Position numbers and translations under genes: made by a program. The notes beneath the pieces are model-generated. The model was given only the letters and a program-made list of their open reading frames with translations. It did no database searches and was not told where the DNA came from. DNA of 48,771 nt from Verrucomicrobiota bacterium (GTDB lineage Bacteria; Verrucomicrobiota; Verrucomicrobiia; CAIQCK01), in NCBI GenBank assembly GCA_016219905.1, contig JACRKA010000289.1, positions 1-48,771 on the forward strand. The letters are read 5' to 3'. Position 1 is the stretch's first letter, and every line of letters starts with the position of its first letter. Of the stretch, positions 26,345 through 35,904 are shown one piece after another.

Positions 26345-27757
26345 TCACTTCTTCTTGCCGCGCTTCGGCTGGCCGGTGGCGGGAAGATTGGCGTTGCCGG
26401 GCGGGACTGCGTCCTTGAGCAGCGCTTCGAGTTTCTCGCGGAGTTCCTTGGCCTTCTCCGGCTGGGCGGCGGCCAGGTTCTTCGTTTCGCCGATGTCGTC
26501 GGCGAGGTTGTAAAGCTCGGGGCCGCCGTCCGCCGAACGGGCCGCGCGTTTGCCCTGCTTGCCTGCTTTCCTGGCGGCGGGCTTGGCTTCGCCTTCGGCG
26601 TCGCCGGCGTCGCCGGCTTTCATCAGCAGTTTCCAGTCGCCCATGCGCACGGCGGCTTGTGCGGGCGACGTGCCGCAGAGCAGCAGCGCGGCGTGCGGCG
26701 ATTTCGCGCCCTGCGTGAGCACGGGCCAGATGTCGAGGCCGTCGAGCGGGAGCTTCTGCCCCAGCGACGCGCCGGCGAGTTTCAGCAGCGTCGGATACCA
26801 GTCCACGGCGTGGATCGGTTCCTTGATCGTGCCGGCGGGGATGCGGCCGGGCCACGACGCGAACGCGCAGACGCGGATGCCGCCTTCGTAGATGGTGCCT
26901 TTGCCGGCGCGCAGCGGGCCGTTGGTGGTGATCTTTCCGGGGTTGGGGCCGCCGTTGTCGCTGGAGAAGATGACGAGCGTGTTTTGCTTCAGTCCTTTTT
27001 TCTCCAGCGCGGCGACGACCTGGCCGATGGCCTCGTCCATCGCTGAAACCATGCCGGCGTAGGTGCGGCGCACGCCGGTGAGGCTGCCGTAGGGCGCGAG
27101 ATAGCTGTCGGGCACCTGATACGGCCCGTGGACGGCGTTGAACGGCAGGTATAGGAACAGCGGCTTGCCGGGCTGCTTCTCGCGGATGCGACGGCAGGCT
27201 TCCTTGGCGAGCAGGTGTGTGGAGTAGCCTTCGTCGTTGCACGGCTGGTCGTCGCGATGCCAGTCGTGCGTGCCGTCGCGTTCGTGCTTGAAATAATCAA
27301 TCGCGCCGAACCAGTGGCCATACTGGTGATCGAACCCACGCTTGGTCGGCCGATACGCCGGCTGGAACTCGCCGAGGTGCCACTTGCCGGCGATCGCCGT
27401 CTCGTAGCCTGCCTCGCGCAACGCCTGCGCCAGCGTCCGTTCCTCCAGCGGTAAGCCCCACGCCGCGTGCGGCCGCACGATGCCATAGACACCCGTGTGC
27501 GCGACGTAGCGGCCGGTCATCAACGCCGAGCGCGTGGGCGAGCAGACGGGCTGGACGTAGAACGCGTCGAGCACCGCGCCGGCGTGGGCGAGTTTGTCGA
27601 GATGCGGCGTGCGGATCTCCTTGCAGCCCATGAACCCGACGTCGGTGCGGCCGAGGTCGTCGGCGAGGACGAGGAGGATATTGGGTTTGGGCGGCGTGGC
27701 GGCGGCTGATCCACCACAGAGGCCGCAGAGAGCGCAGAGGATGAGGAACCGTTTCAT
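26345..27757 (-). CDS. Secreted sulfatase 1 (type I, Cys-type)
   Basis: The 470-residue product has a signal peptide (MKRFLILCALCGLCGGSAAA), the metal-binding start NILLVLADDLG and the formylglycine motif CSPTR (C72-R76) followed by SALMTGRY. Further family motifs are GKWHLGE and FSSDNGG. After conversion of Cys72 to formylglycine it should hydrolyse sulfate esters of glycans in the periplasm or outside. It has a lysine- and alanine-rich insertion near residues 380-400. No maturase gene is in the window. Two more sulfatases lie at 43-47 kb. A start five codons upstream (27772) is possible. Confidence 0.93.
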   Translation of the reverse strand: MKRFLILCALCGLCGGSAAATPPKPNILLVLADDLGRTDVGFMGCKEIRTPHLDKLAHAGAVLDAFYVQPVCSPTRSALMTGRYVAHTGVYGIVRPHAAWGLPLEERTLAQALREAGYETAIAGKWHLGEFQPAYRPTKRGFDHQYGHWFGAIDYFKHERDGTHDWHRDDQPCNDEGYSTHLLAKEACRRIREKQPGKPLFLYLPFNAVHGPYQVPDSYLAPYGSLTGVRRTYAGMVSAMDEAIGQVVAALEKKGLKQNTLVIFSSDNGGPNPGKITTNGPLRAGKGTIYEGGIRVCAFASWPGRIPAGTIKEPIHAVDWYPTLLKLAGASLGQKLPLDGLDIWPVLTQGAKSPHAALLLCGTSPAQAAVRMGDWKLLMKAGDAGDAEGEAKPAARKAGKQGKRAARSADGGPELYNLADDIGETKNLAAAQPEKAKELREKLEALLKDAVPPGNANLPATGQPKRGKKK

Positions 27758-27876
27758 GGCGATGATAAACACCGGCCTTGCACGTTTGTCGCGGACGACA
27801 CCGGGTTGTTGATACCGGAGTTGCGGTGCGCAGGAGATTGGTGCAATGTTCGCGCCTCGTTCAACCCTGGACCATC

Positions 27877-28872
27877 ATGCACAACTCGCCACTCATGACC
27901 GTCGAGCAACACATCCTCGAGGAACAACGCCGCCGGTTCCCGCGCGCCAGCGGCGAGTTCTCGTGGCTGCTGTCGGGCATCACCTACGCCACCAAGATCA
28001 TCGCCTCGCAAGTGCGCCGCGCCGGGCTGGTGAACATCCTCGGTTCCGCCGGCCAGACCAACGTGCAGGGCGAGACGCAGCAGAAACTCGACGTGATCGC
28101 CAACCAGACCTTGCTCCAGTGCCTCGGCAACCGCGGCAACGTCGCCATCATGGCCTCCGAGGAGAACGAGGAGCCGGTGATGGTGCCGCGGGATTTCGAG
28201 GGAGGCAAACACGTCGTCATCTTCGACCCGCTCGACGGCTCCAGCAACATTGACGTCAACGTCAGTGTCGGCACCATCTTCTCCATCCTCGGCCGCGAGC
28301 CGGGCCAGCGCGACCCGATGATTGACGTGCTGCAGAGCGGCTACCGCCAGCAGGCGGCCGGCTACGTCGTCTATGGCTCCTCCACGATGCTGGTCTATAC
28401 GACCGGCAACGGTGTGCATGGCTTCACGCTCGACCCGTCCATCGGCGCCTATCTCCTCAGCCACGAGAACATCCAGATGCCGCCGCGCGGCAACACCTAC
28501 TCCGTCAACGAAGCCAACACCGACAGTTTCCCCCACGGCTATCGCCGCTTCTTGGCGCACCTGCGCTCCGGCAACGCCGGCCGCGCCTACTCGTCGCGCT
28601 ACATCGGCTCGCTGGTCGCCGACTTCCATCGCACGCTGTTGAAGGGCGGCATCTTCCTCTACCCGCCGACAAAACAATATGCCGGCGGCAAACTCCGGCT
28701 GATGTATGAGGCCAACCCGATCGCGTTCCTGGCCGAACAGGCCGGCGGCGTCGCCACCGACGGCACGCGGCGCGTCCTGGAGATTCCGCCGACCAGCCTG
28801 CACCAACGCACACCGCTGATCGCCGGCAGCCGCGAGGACGTGGAGCTGTTGATGAAGATGGTCGCCGAGTGA
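27877..28872 (+). CDS. fbp: Fructose-1,6-bisphosphatase class I
   Basis: The 331-residue enzyme hydrolyses fructose 1,6-bisphosphate to fructose 6-phosphate in gluconeogenesis. It has the metal-binding ASEENEE (93-99) and the family signature FDPLDGSSNID (116-126), plus the C-terminal GKLRLMYEANPIAFLAEQAGG substrate and metal site. Length and sequence fit bacterial class I FBPase throughout. Starts at 27877 or 27895 are possible; neither has a strong ribosome binding site. It lies alone between unrelated genes. Confidence 0.95.
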   Translation: MHNSPLMTVEQHILEEQRRRFPRASGEFSWLLSGITYATKIIASQVRRAGLVNILGSAGQTNVQGETQQKLDVIANQTLLQCLGNRGNVAIMASEENEEPVMVPRDFEGGKHVVIFDPLDGSSNIDVNVSVGTIFSILGREPGQRDPMIDVLQSGYRQQAAGYVVYGSSTMLVYTTGNGVHGFTLDPSIGAYLLSHENIQMPPRGNTYSVNEANTDSFPHGYRRFLAHLRSGNAGRAYSSRYIGSLVADFHRTLLKGGIFLYPPTKQYAGGKLRLMYEANPIAFLAEQAGGVATDGTRRVLEIPPTSLHQRTPLIAGSREDVELLMKMVAE

Positions 28873-28972
28873 CTACGCCGTCGCGCTCTGCTGGCCGCCG
28901 GCATGGATCACACCCCGCGCAAGGCGTTGCCTTGAATTTCGCCGCGCGACGCCTCAGATTGCCCGCTCGACT

Positions 28973-30442
28973 GTGAGCGACACTGCCGACAACAACCGAC
29001 GCCCGCCCGATGCCGAGCCGGTGGACATGCCCACCGAGTCCGGCGCGACGACGGAAACGGACGCGACCACCGTCGGCCGGATGCCGGCGCGGCCGGCCGC
29101 CGGCGACGGCCCCGCCGGCGTGGGCGCGCTGTGGCGGTTCTACGCGCCGCTGGGGGCGAGCCAGTCGTTGATGACCGTCAGCCACGCCATCATCAACGGT
29201 TCACTCAACCGCACCGACAACCCGATCATTTCGCTGGCGAGCTACGCCATCGCCATGTCGGTCCACATGCTGTCGGAATCGCCGATGGTGATGCTGCGGC
29301 AGACGGGCGCGGCGCTGTTGCGCGACCGCGCGGGCTGGCCAGGCTTCCTGCGCGTGGCGGTCCTCGCGTGCCTGTTCAACGTGCTCGTGTCGTTCGCCAT
29401 CGCATGGACGCCGCTCGGCCACTACGTGTTCCATGACGTGATCGGCGCGCCGGAGGAAATGGTGCCCGCGGTGATCGCCGTCTTCCGGTTCAGCATGGTC
29501 ACCGTGATGTTCTCGACGATGCGCTGCGTGCTGCACGCCGTGCTGCTGGTCAACCGCAAGACGCTCTGGATCACGCTCGGCATGACCATCCGCATCGCGG
29601 TCATGCTCGCGCTGGCAGTGTTGTGCGTGAAGACCGGCTGGCTCTCCGACGGCCGGCGTGGCGCGTTGATCTTCATGGCCGGCATGGCCGTCGAGGCGAT
29701 TTCGGCGGTTTGGAGCTTCCGGAAATGGTTCCATGCTCTTCCGGCGCGCGCGGTGGTCAGCGGTCAGCCGGCGGCAATGGCCGCTCACCACTCACCTCTC
29801 ACCACCCGCCGCGTCTGGACGTTCTACCTGCCGCTGGTGCTGGCGGCGCTGACGGGCGCGCTGGCGCCCTCGATATTGAGCGCGGGCCTGGCGCGCATGC
29901 ATGAGCCGCGGATGGTGATCGCCACGTTCGCGCAAGCGAGCGTGGTGACGACGCTGATCCTCGGCACGCTGTTCCTCGTCCACCAAGTGTCGCTGTTCTT
30001 CGCAGTGCCGCCGGGCGCGGCCGGCGCGCGGGAGCGGAACCGCCGCGTGCATCGCTTCTGTCTCCAGATCGGCCTCGGCGCGTCGGCGGTGCTGGGTGTG
30101 CTGGCGTGGACGCCGGCGGGCGACTGGCTGTTGCTGAGATGTTTTCAGGCCACGCCTTCGATGCTGCCGCAGGTCAAGCAAGTGCTCCACCTTTCAATGT
30201 ATCTCCCGCTGGTGCTGGTGTGGAACGAATACCGTGTCGGCCTTCTGTTGGCCGCGGGCCAGAGCCGCGTGCTGACCATCACCAAGCTTTGCAGCGTCGC
30301 GACGCTGGCGACGGTGGTCTTCACGCTCGCGCGGTGGTTCCCCGACCTCGGCGCGGTGGCCGCGCCGATCTCCAGCTTGAGTGCCCTCACGGTCGAGCAA
30401 ACGGTGCTGTTGCAGATGACCAAGCGGCTGAAGCACGGATAG
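28973..30442 (+). CDS. Multi-pass transporter, MATE/ANKH-like
   Basis: The 489-residue protein starts at GTG 28973 with a polar, Thr/Glu/Pro-rich 45-residue leader and then about 12 membrane helices. The stretch LWRFYAPLGASQSL ... ISLASYAIAMSVHMLSES resembles the ANKH (progressive ankylosis) branch of the MOP/MATE superfamily, whose members export pyrophosphate- or citrate-like anions. The resemblance is by eye. A loop between the two halves (VVSGQPAAMAAHHSPLTTRR) is encoded by a repeat-like GC-rich segment. The N- and C-terminal halves look like duplicated bundles. Substrate unknown. Confidence 0.6.
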   Translation: MSDTADNNRRPPDAEPVDMPTESGATTETDATTVGRMPARPAAGDGPAGVGALWRFYAPLGASQSLMTVSHAIINGSLNRTDNPIISLASYAIAMSVHMLSESPMVMLRQTGAALLRDRAGWPGFLRVAVLACLFNVLVSFAIAWTPLGHYVFHDVIGAPEEMVPAVIAVFRFSMVTVMFSTMRCVLHAVLLVNRKTLWITLGMTIRIAVMLALAVLCVKTGWLSDGRRGALIFMAGMAVEAISAVWSFRKWFHALPARAVVSGQPAAMAAHHSPLTTRRVWTFYLPLVLAALTGALAPSILSAGLARMHEPRMVIATFAQASVVTTLILGTLFLVHQVSLFFAVPPGAAGARERNRRVHRFCLQIGLGASAVLGVLAWTPAGDWLLLRCFQATPSMLPQVKQVLHLSMYLPLVLVWNEYRVGLLLAAGQSRVLTITKLCSVATLATVVFTLARWFPDLGAVAAPISSLSALTVEQTVLLQMTKRLKHG

Positions 30443-30471
30443 AAAAGGCGGGGAGGTGCCGTCCCTCGGCC

Positions 30472-32478
30472 TTACGGCTTGGCCGGGAGGCCCAGCGAGC
30501 GCAGCCACGCGCGGGCGGTCCGGCGCAGCTCACAGTCGCGCAGCGCCCACGTATCTGTGTGATTTTGGAACCGGAAATCCGCGAACGTGAACGGCGCGCG
30601 GACGCCGGAGTCCTCCAGAAAACGTCGCGTCTCGGCGGTCGAGCCTTCCATGCTGATGAACTGCGGCCGGCCGTTGAGCCGCCGCAGCCGCGCCAGCGCG
30701 GAGTCGCGGTCGCTGTTGGCGTAGGACCATTTGCGGACGCCGTCGTAGTGCGAGTGGCAGAGGAATGCCCGCCAGAGCGGTGCGATGGTGTCGTCGCGCA
30801 AGCCGATGTAGTTGCACGCGATCGAGCCGCGCGAGAACCCGCACAGCACCACCGCCCGCTCGTCACCGCCGAATTCGCGGCAGATGTGCCGCACCGTCGC
30901 CACGCAGTAACGCACCGTCTCCGCCGGGTCGCCCCACCAGTTGCGCGCGTTCTCCTTCCGCCCGTCGGTCACCTTCACGAACGGCATGCAGACCCAGATG
31001 TAATCCACGCCGCCGGACAACCCATAGCCGAGGTTGCAGCCTTCGACCGTGCCGTCGCAGGCGTCGCCAAACTTGTTCCGGAAACCGCCGTTGCCCGCGT
31101 ATTCGACGATGACGGGAAACTTCGCGCCCGGCTTCCAGTTCGTCGGCAGGTAGAGCGCGTGGTGCACCGCCGTGCCTTCCCATCCCGGCGTCGTCTGTTT
31201 CACACGCCGGCCCGCGGCGGGCGCGCCCTTGATCATCGTCGGCGTCTCCATGTCTTTCGGAATGGTCGAGATGTCGGGCAACTCCGGCGCGCGTGCCGAC
31301 GGCGCATCAGTCTTCACGGCGAGGCGTGACAACGGGATCACGGCCAGCTCGGCGTCGTTGCGGTTGCCGCCGGCTTTGCCCGCCGAGTAGCCGACGTAAA
31401 GTTTGCCGTCACGTTCGAGGGCGCATGGGTAGGCCAGACGCGCCGGGCGCGTGTCGGTTTCGCCTTCGCGCACGGCGTCGCGGATGCGGAAGAGCTTCAC
31501 GAACTCGCGCCCGCCGGGACCCGAGACGGCGATGGTCAGCGGGCAACGGCGGTTGCGGCTGTCGGCGGTCGTGGTGCAGATGAGGTAACGCTGGCCGGTG
31601 CTGAGTGTGCCGGCGCAGGGCTTCGAGCCAGCCATCGGCAGGTTGGTCTCGCGCATCGGCGACCAGGTGCGGCCGTAGTTCTTGCTGACGGTGGCGAGCG
31701 CGATGGGGTCGGTCTGGTTGCGCGCGATGCAGACAATCTCCGGGCCGGCCACGATCACGTTGGACTCACCCCACTTCTTCGGCGCGTCGGCGGGCAACGG
31801 GATGGTCACAAGGTCCCAGCGCGTGAGGTCGTCACCGTGGCTGATAGCCACCGCGGCAGGGGTGCCGCTGCTGATGCAGGCGCCGGCCATGATGAAGTTG
31901 CCGTCCGCCATTCGCACCGGCTCCTGCAACGGCCAGAAGCCGCCCCCGATCACGACGCCGCGCGAGTTCCATTTCCCCGACGCCTCATCGAGCACGAACG
32001 CCTCGGTCTTCACGCTCTGGATCTTGCCGGTGAAGCGGGGATGGAACGCCCACAGTTGGCCGCCGTGCGAGAGGAACACGCCGTGGCTCACGCCCTCGCC
32101 CTGGCCGCCGCGCTCGATGAGAAACACCGGCCCCCACGTTTTCCCGCCATCGGTGCTCCGGCGGCCCTGCGCGATCTCGCCCGCGGTGTTTTCGTGGCCT
32201 TTGTTGTGGCCCCAGCTTGCGTAGAGCGCGTCCTTGTGCCACGCGAAGGCGACACCGTGCAGCCAGTCGAAACCGTCCACCTCCGGCTCGCGCTTTTTGA
32301 TGACGCTGAACGCCACGCCATCGAGCAGCGGGATGTCCGCCGACTTCGGCACCGGCTCCGCACCGGCCCAGAGCTTGAAAGGCCCTGCAACAGTCTTGGA
32401 TGAATCGTCAGCGGCAAAGCCGGCAGCAGCGGCAATCAAAAGGACTGTCGCTGCAAAGCGGGCGGGTGTTTGTCTCAT
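30472..32478 (-). CDS. Secreted sialidase-like propeller fused to alpha/beta hydrolase
   Basis: The 668-residue protein has a signal peptide (MRQTPARFAATVLLIAAAAGFA), a BNR/sialidase-like propeller (about 40-390) with Asp-box-like repeats STDGGKTWGP and SKNYGRTWSP, and a hydrolase domain (about 425-665) with the nucleophile elbow GFSRGS (S549). It starts six bases after the permease stop, so it is the last gene of the ABC transporter operon. The context suggests it releases an esterified or glycosylated sugar that the transporter imports. Catalytic residues of true sialidases (Arg triad, Tyr) were not established. Confidence 0.8.
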   Translation of the reverse strand: MRQTPARFAATVLLIAAAAGFAADDSSKTVAGPFKLWAGAEPVPKSADIPLLDGVAFSVIKKREPEVDGFDWLHGVAFAWHKDALYASWGHNKGHENTAGEIAQGRRSTDGGKTWGPVFLIERGGQGEGVSHGVFLSHGGQLWAFHPRFTGKIQSVKTEAFVLDEASGKWNSRGVVIGGGFWPLQEPVRMADGNFIMAGACISSGTPAAVAISHGDDLTRWDLVTIPLPADAPKKWGESNVIVAGPEIVCIARNQTDPIALATVSKNYGRTWSPMRETNLPMAGSKPCAGTLSTGQRYLICTTTADSRNRRCPLTIAVSGPGGREFVKLFRIRDAVREGETDTRPARLAYPCALERDGKLYVGYSAGKAGGNRNDAELAVIPLSRLAVKTDAPSARAPELPDISTIPKDMETPTMIKGAPAAGRRVKQTTPGWEGTAVHHALYLPTNWKPGAKFPVIVEYAGNGGFRNKFGDACDGTVEGCNLGYGLSGGVDYIWVCMPFVKVTDGRKENARNWWGDPAETVRYCVATVRHICREFGGDERAVVLCGFSRGSIACNYIGLRDDTIAPLWRAFLCHSHYDGVRKWSYANSDRDSALARLRRLNGRPQFISMEGSTAETRRFLEDSGVRAPFTFADFRFQNHTDTWALRDCELRRTARAWLRSLGLPAKP

Positions 32479-32484
32479 GGTCGG

Positions 32485-33435
32485 TTAGTTCCTGTCCTTC
32501 GCGCGGCGGCGCACGTCCAACCAGACCGCGCCGAGGATGACGAGGCCTTTGACGACGTATTGCAGGGAGAAATGGACGCCAGCCTGGTTGAGGCCCTTGT
32601 CGAGGATGCCGATGATGACCGCGCCCAGCAACGTGCCGATCATCGTGCCGCGACCGCCCGTGAAGCTGGTGCCGCCCACCACCGCCGCGGCGATGGCGTG
32701 CAGTTCGAACATCACGCCCGAAGCCGGCTCGGCGGAGTAGAGCTGCGAGGCGTGGATCATCCCCGCCACACCGGTCAGCAGCGAGCAGATGACATAGACC
32801 AGCGTTTCGACACGGGCGACGGGGATGCCGGTGAACCGCGCGGCCTCGCGGTTGCCTCCGATGGCATAGAGGTGCTGGCCGAACCGCGTCCTATGCAGCA
32901 GGACGGCGGTCACCGCGAACAGGAGCAGCATCACGACGATGGGGACGGGGACAATGCCGAAGACGCGGCCGTTGCCGAGCGCCAGGAAAAGCGTCTGGCC
33001 GTCGGGGATGTGCATCGGGCGGCCTTCATTGTAGCGCAGGGCCGCGCCGCGGGCGATGAGCATGGTCGCCAGTGTGATGATGAACGGCGGCATCGGCGTT
33101 TTTGCCGCACACAAGCCGTTGAGGAGGCCGAACAGCGCCGCGACCGCCAGCCCGGCAATGACGCCCGCGGGCAGGCCGAGCGTGCCGTGGCCTCCCGCGA
33201 GGAAGAACGCCGTTGTGGTGCCGACTAGAGCGACGAGCGCGCCCACCGACAGGTCAATGCCACCGCTCAGGATCACCAGCGTCATGCCCATCGCGAGGAT
33301 GGCGTTGATGGAAATCTGCTGGGCGAGGTCCAGCATGTTGTCCAGTTGCAGAAACGTCGGCACCCAGAGCCGGAACAGGCCCAGCAGCACCACAATCGCG
33401 ACGAGCAGCGGCAGCATCCGCTTGAGTGTCTTCAT
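32485..33435 (-). CDS. Ribose-type sugar ABC transporter permease
   Basis: The 316-residue inner-membrane protein has 8-10 hydrophobic helices and the family stretch ILAMGMTLVILSGGIDLSVGALVAL near residue 60, as in RbsC/MglC-type (CUT2) permeases. The GNREAARFTGIPVARV coupling segment that contacts the ATPase is clear. The ATG overlaps the stop of the ATPase gene (ATGA). It forms the translocation channel for a monosaccharide-like substrate. Confidence 0.93.
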   Translation of the reverse strand: MKTLKRMLPLLVAIVVLLGLFRLWVPTFLQLDNMLDLAQQISINAILAMGMTLVILSGGIDLSVGALVALVGTTTAFFLAGGHGTLGLPAGVIAGLAVAALFGLLNGLCAAKTPMPPFIITLATMLIARGAALRYNEGRPMHIPDGQTLFLALGNGRVFGIVPVPIVVMLLLFAVTAVLLHRTRFGQHLYAIGGNREAARFTGIPVARVETLVYVICSLLTGVAGMIHASQLYSAEPASGVMFELHAIAAAVVGGTSFTGGRGTMIGTLLGAVIIGILDKGLNQAGVHFSLQYVVKGLVILGAVWLDVRRRAKDRN

Positions 33436-34946
33436 GCCTGAACGGCTCCGGTGAGTTGTTCCATGATCTTCTCCATCGTGAACCCGGCGGCATCGCCGAT
33501 CTGCAAAATCCGCCCGTCGCGGTAGAGCGCGATGCGGTGCGAGAGGTTCAGCACTTCCTCCAAGTCCGACGAGATGAGGATGACCGCCATGCCGCTTTCC
33601 ACCAGCGAGGCGATGATGGCGAAGATCTCCTCGCGCGCGCCGACGTCCACGCCGCGGGTTGGCTCATCGAGGATGAGCACGCGCGGCCGGCGCTCCATCC
33701 AGCGCCCCACGAGAACCTTTTGCTGGTTGCCGCCGGAGAGGCTGTTGACCGGCTGCTCGATATTGGCGAGCCGCACGGCGAAGTTCCGCACCATCCGCTC
33801 GACGATCTCGCGGCGCTTGCGCTCGTTGGGCATGCAGCCGTTGATCCAGTCGCGCACCCACGGCAGCGCGGCGTTGAACGCGACCGACTGAGAGACGATG
33901 AGGCCCTCCAGCTTGCGGTCCTCGGGCACGAGCACGATGCCAGCATCGAGCGCGTCGGCCGGGCACGTGATCGTCAGCGGCTGGCCGGCGACGCGGATTT
34001 CACCGGACGCGACCGGGTCTATGCCGAACAACGCGCGAGCCAGTTCACTGCGGCCGGAGCCGACGAGGCCGGCGAAGCCGAGGATTTCGCCGTGGCGCAG
34101 CTCGAAGCTGACGCCGTCCACCTTCGCGCTGCGCAGGCCACGGACTTCCAACGCGAGCGCGCCGGGCGCGGGTTGGGGCCGGTGGAAATGGTCGCTGATG
34201 TCGCGGCCGACCATCCAGCGCACGAGTTCCTTCCGGTTGATGTCGCGGGTGAACTGTGTGCCGATGGACTTGCCGTCGCGCAACACCGTGATGCGGTCGG
34301 CGAGACGGATGATCTCCTCCAGCCGGTGCGAGATGTAGATGATGCCGACGCCCTGCGTGCGCAGGCGGTTGAGTGTGGCGAACAGCGCCTCGGTCTCCGC
34401 TTCCGACAGCGACGAGGTCGGCTCGTCGAGCACGAGGATGCGCGCCTGACAGGAAAGCGCGCGAGCAATCTCGACCAGTTGCTGGTGCGCGATGCTCAAG
34501 CCGTCCACGCCGGCCCGCACGTCGCGGATTTCGTCGAGGCCAAGGTCGTGCACGAGTCGTTCGGCCGCGGCGAACATCTCGTGGCGGTTGACGAAACCCA
34601 GCCGGCCCGGCTCGCGGCCGAGGTAGATGTTTTCAGCGATGGTCAAGTGTGGCGCAAGCGAGAGTTCCTGATGGATGATGCGGATGCCATGCCGGTCGGC
34701 ATCGGCGACACCGTGGATGGGCGCTGGCTGACCGTCTAAGATGATCTCGCCCGCGTCGGGGATGTGGATGCCGCCGAGGACCTTGATGAGCGTGGACTTG
34801 CCCGCGCCGTTCTCGCCGAGCAACGCGTGGATCTCGCCGCGGCGCAACTCGAAGGAAACGCCGTCGAGAGCGATAGTGCCGCCGAAGCGCTTCGTGATGC
34901 TGCGGAGGGTCAGCAGAGGCGCGTCGCTGGTGATTGCCTCCGCCAT
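33432..34946 (-). CDS. Ribose-type sugar ABC transporter double ATPase
   Basis: The 504-residue protein contains two ABC domains, as in RbsA/MglA. Domain 1 has Walker A GENGAGKST (44-52), signature LSIAHQQ (150-156) and Walker B LVLDEP (171-176). Domain 2 has a degenerate P-loop GLVGSGRSE (293-301), signature LSGGNQQK (403-410) and LILDEP (424-429). A degenerate second P-loop is normal for the family. It powers the adjacent permease in sugar import and follows the binding protein gene by four bases. Confidence 0.94.
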   Translation of the reverse strand: MAEAITSDAPLLTLRSITKRFGGTIALDGVSFELRRGEIHALLGENGAGKSTLIKVLGGIHIPDAGEIILDGQPAPIHGVADADRHGIRIIHQELSLAPHLTIAENIYLGREPGRLGFVNRHEMFAAAERLVHDLGLDEIRDVRAGVDGLSIAHQQLVEIARALSCQARILVLDEPTSSLSEAETEALFATLNRLRTQGVGIIYISHRLEEIIRLADRITVLRDGKSIGTQFTRDINRKELVRWMVGRDISDHFHRPQPAPGALALEVRGLRSAKVDGVSFELRHGEILGFAGLVGSGRSELARALFGIDPVASGEIRVAGQPLTITCPADALDAGIVLVPEDRKLEGLIVSQSVAFNAALPWVRDWINGCMPNERKRREIVERMVRNFAVRLANIEQPVNSLSGGNQQKVLVGRWMERRPRVLILDEPTRGVDVGAREEIFAIIASLVESGMAVILISSDLEEVLNLSHRIALYRDGRILQIGDAAGFTMEKIMEQLTGAVQA

Positions 34947-34950
34947 CGGT

Positions 34951-35904
34951 TCACTTGCCTTTCAAGAATGTGTCAGCATTTTCTTTCGTGACCAGCTCGA
35001 CGCGGATCTTGGCGTTCTTCCCGATGGCTCTGCCGGCGAGGTGCTCGTAGGCTTTTTCGGCGGAGACCTTGCCGATCTCGTAGGGGAACTGCGCGGAGGA
35101 GGAGTGGAGCTTGCCGGCTTTGATGGCGGCGACGGCCTCGGCGGAGCCGTCCACGGTGACGACGGTCACGTCGGCGAGTTTGCCGGCGGATTCGAGCGCG
35201 GAGATCGCGCCGAGCGCGCTGGGGTCGTTGATCGGGAAAACGGCGTTGAGGTCGGGGAAGCGGCCGAACAGGTCGCGCATCACGGGCCGCGCGCCCTCGG
35301 TGGTGCCTTTGCCTTCCTGCGTGTCGAGAATCTTGATGCCGGGATGTTTCGCCGCCTCTTCGGTGAAGCCGGTGACGCGGTCAATGCACGCCTTGTTCAC
35401 CGAGAGATGCAGGATGACGACCTTCGCGTTGGGTTTGACCGCGGCCAGCGCGCGGGCGGCGAGCCGGCCCGCCTCGATGTTGTCGGAGGCGACTTGGCAG
35501 AGCACGAGCGCCTCGTCCTTTACCGGCGCGTCCACGACAATGCACGGCACGCCCTTGGCCTTGCCTTGCAGCAGGCTGCCGCGGATGCCTTCCCAGTTCA
35601 CCGGGTTGATGAACACGGCCGCGGCGCCCTTGAGGATGAGGTCGGAGATGTCGTTCTTCTGCTTGAGGCTGTTGAACTGCGAGTCAATCGTGATGAGCGT
35701 GTCGCCGTGGGCCTCGATGACACCGCGCAGGCCCTTGTCCAGCTCGACGAAGAACGGGTTGTTCATCGTCTGGAACACGCAGCCGAAGAGCCGGCCTTTC
35801 GTTTCGGCCTTTGGCGCGGCGGGCTGCTGCTGCGATGGCTGGCCGCAGCCGGCGATGAGCGCGGCGGCGGCGAGCGCAGCGAGAACGGACGTCCACTTCT
35901 TCAT
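34951..35904 (-). CDS. Sugar ABC transporter substrate-binding lipoprotein
   Basis: The 317-residue protein has a lipoprotein signal with lipobox LIAGC (Cys20) and a periplasmic-binding-protein type I fold. Family stretches are GCVFQTMNNPFFVELDKG, AAAVFINPVNWEGI, VASDNIEAGRLAARAL and INDPSALGAISALESAGK, as in RbsB. Its start overlaps the stop of the thioredoxin-like gene (ATGA at 35904-35901), so the two are coupled. It delivers a ribose-like or related sugar to the permease; specificity cannot be read from sequence. Confidence 0.93.
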   Translation of the reverse strand: MKKWTSVLAALAAAALIAGCGQPSQQQPAAPKAETKGRLFGCVFQTMNNPFFVELDKGLRGVIEAHGDTLITIDSQFNSLKQKNDISDLILKGAAAVFINPVNWEGIRGSLLQGKAKGVPCIVVDAPVKDEALVLCQVASDNIEAGRLAARALAAVKPNAKVVILHLSVNKACIDRVTGFTEEAAKHPGIKILDTQEGKGTTEGARPVMRDLFGRFPDLNAVFPINDPSALGAISALESAGKLADVTVVTVDGSAEAVAAIKAGKLHSSSAQFPYEIGKVSAEKAYEHLAGRAIGKNAKIRVELVTKENADTFLKGK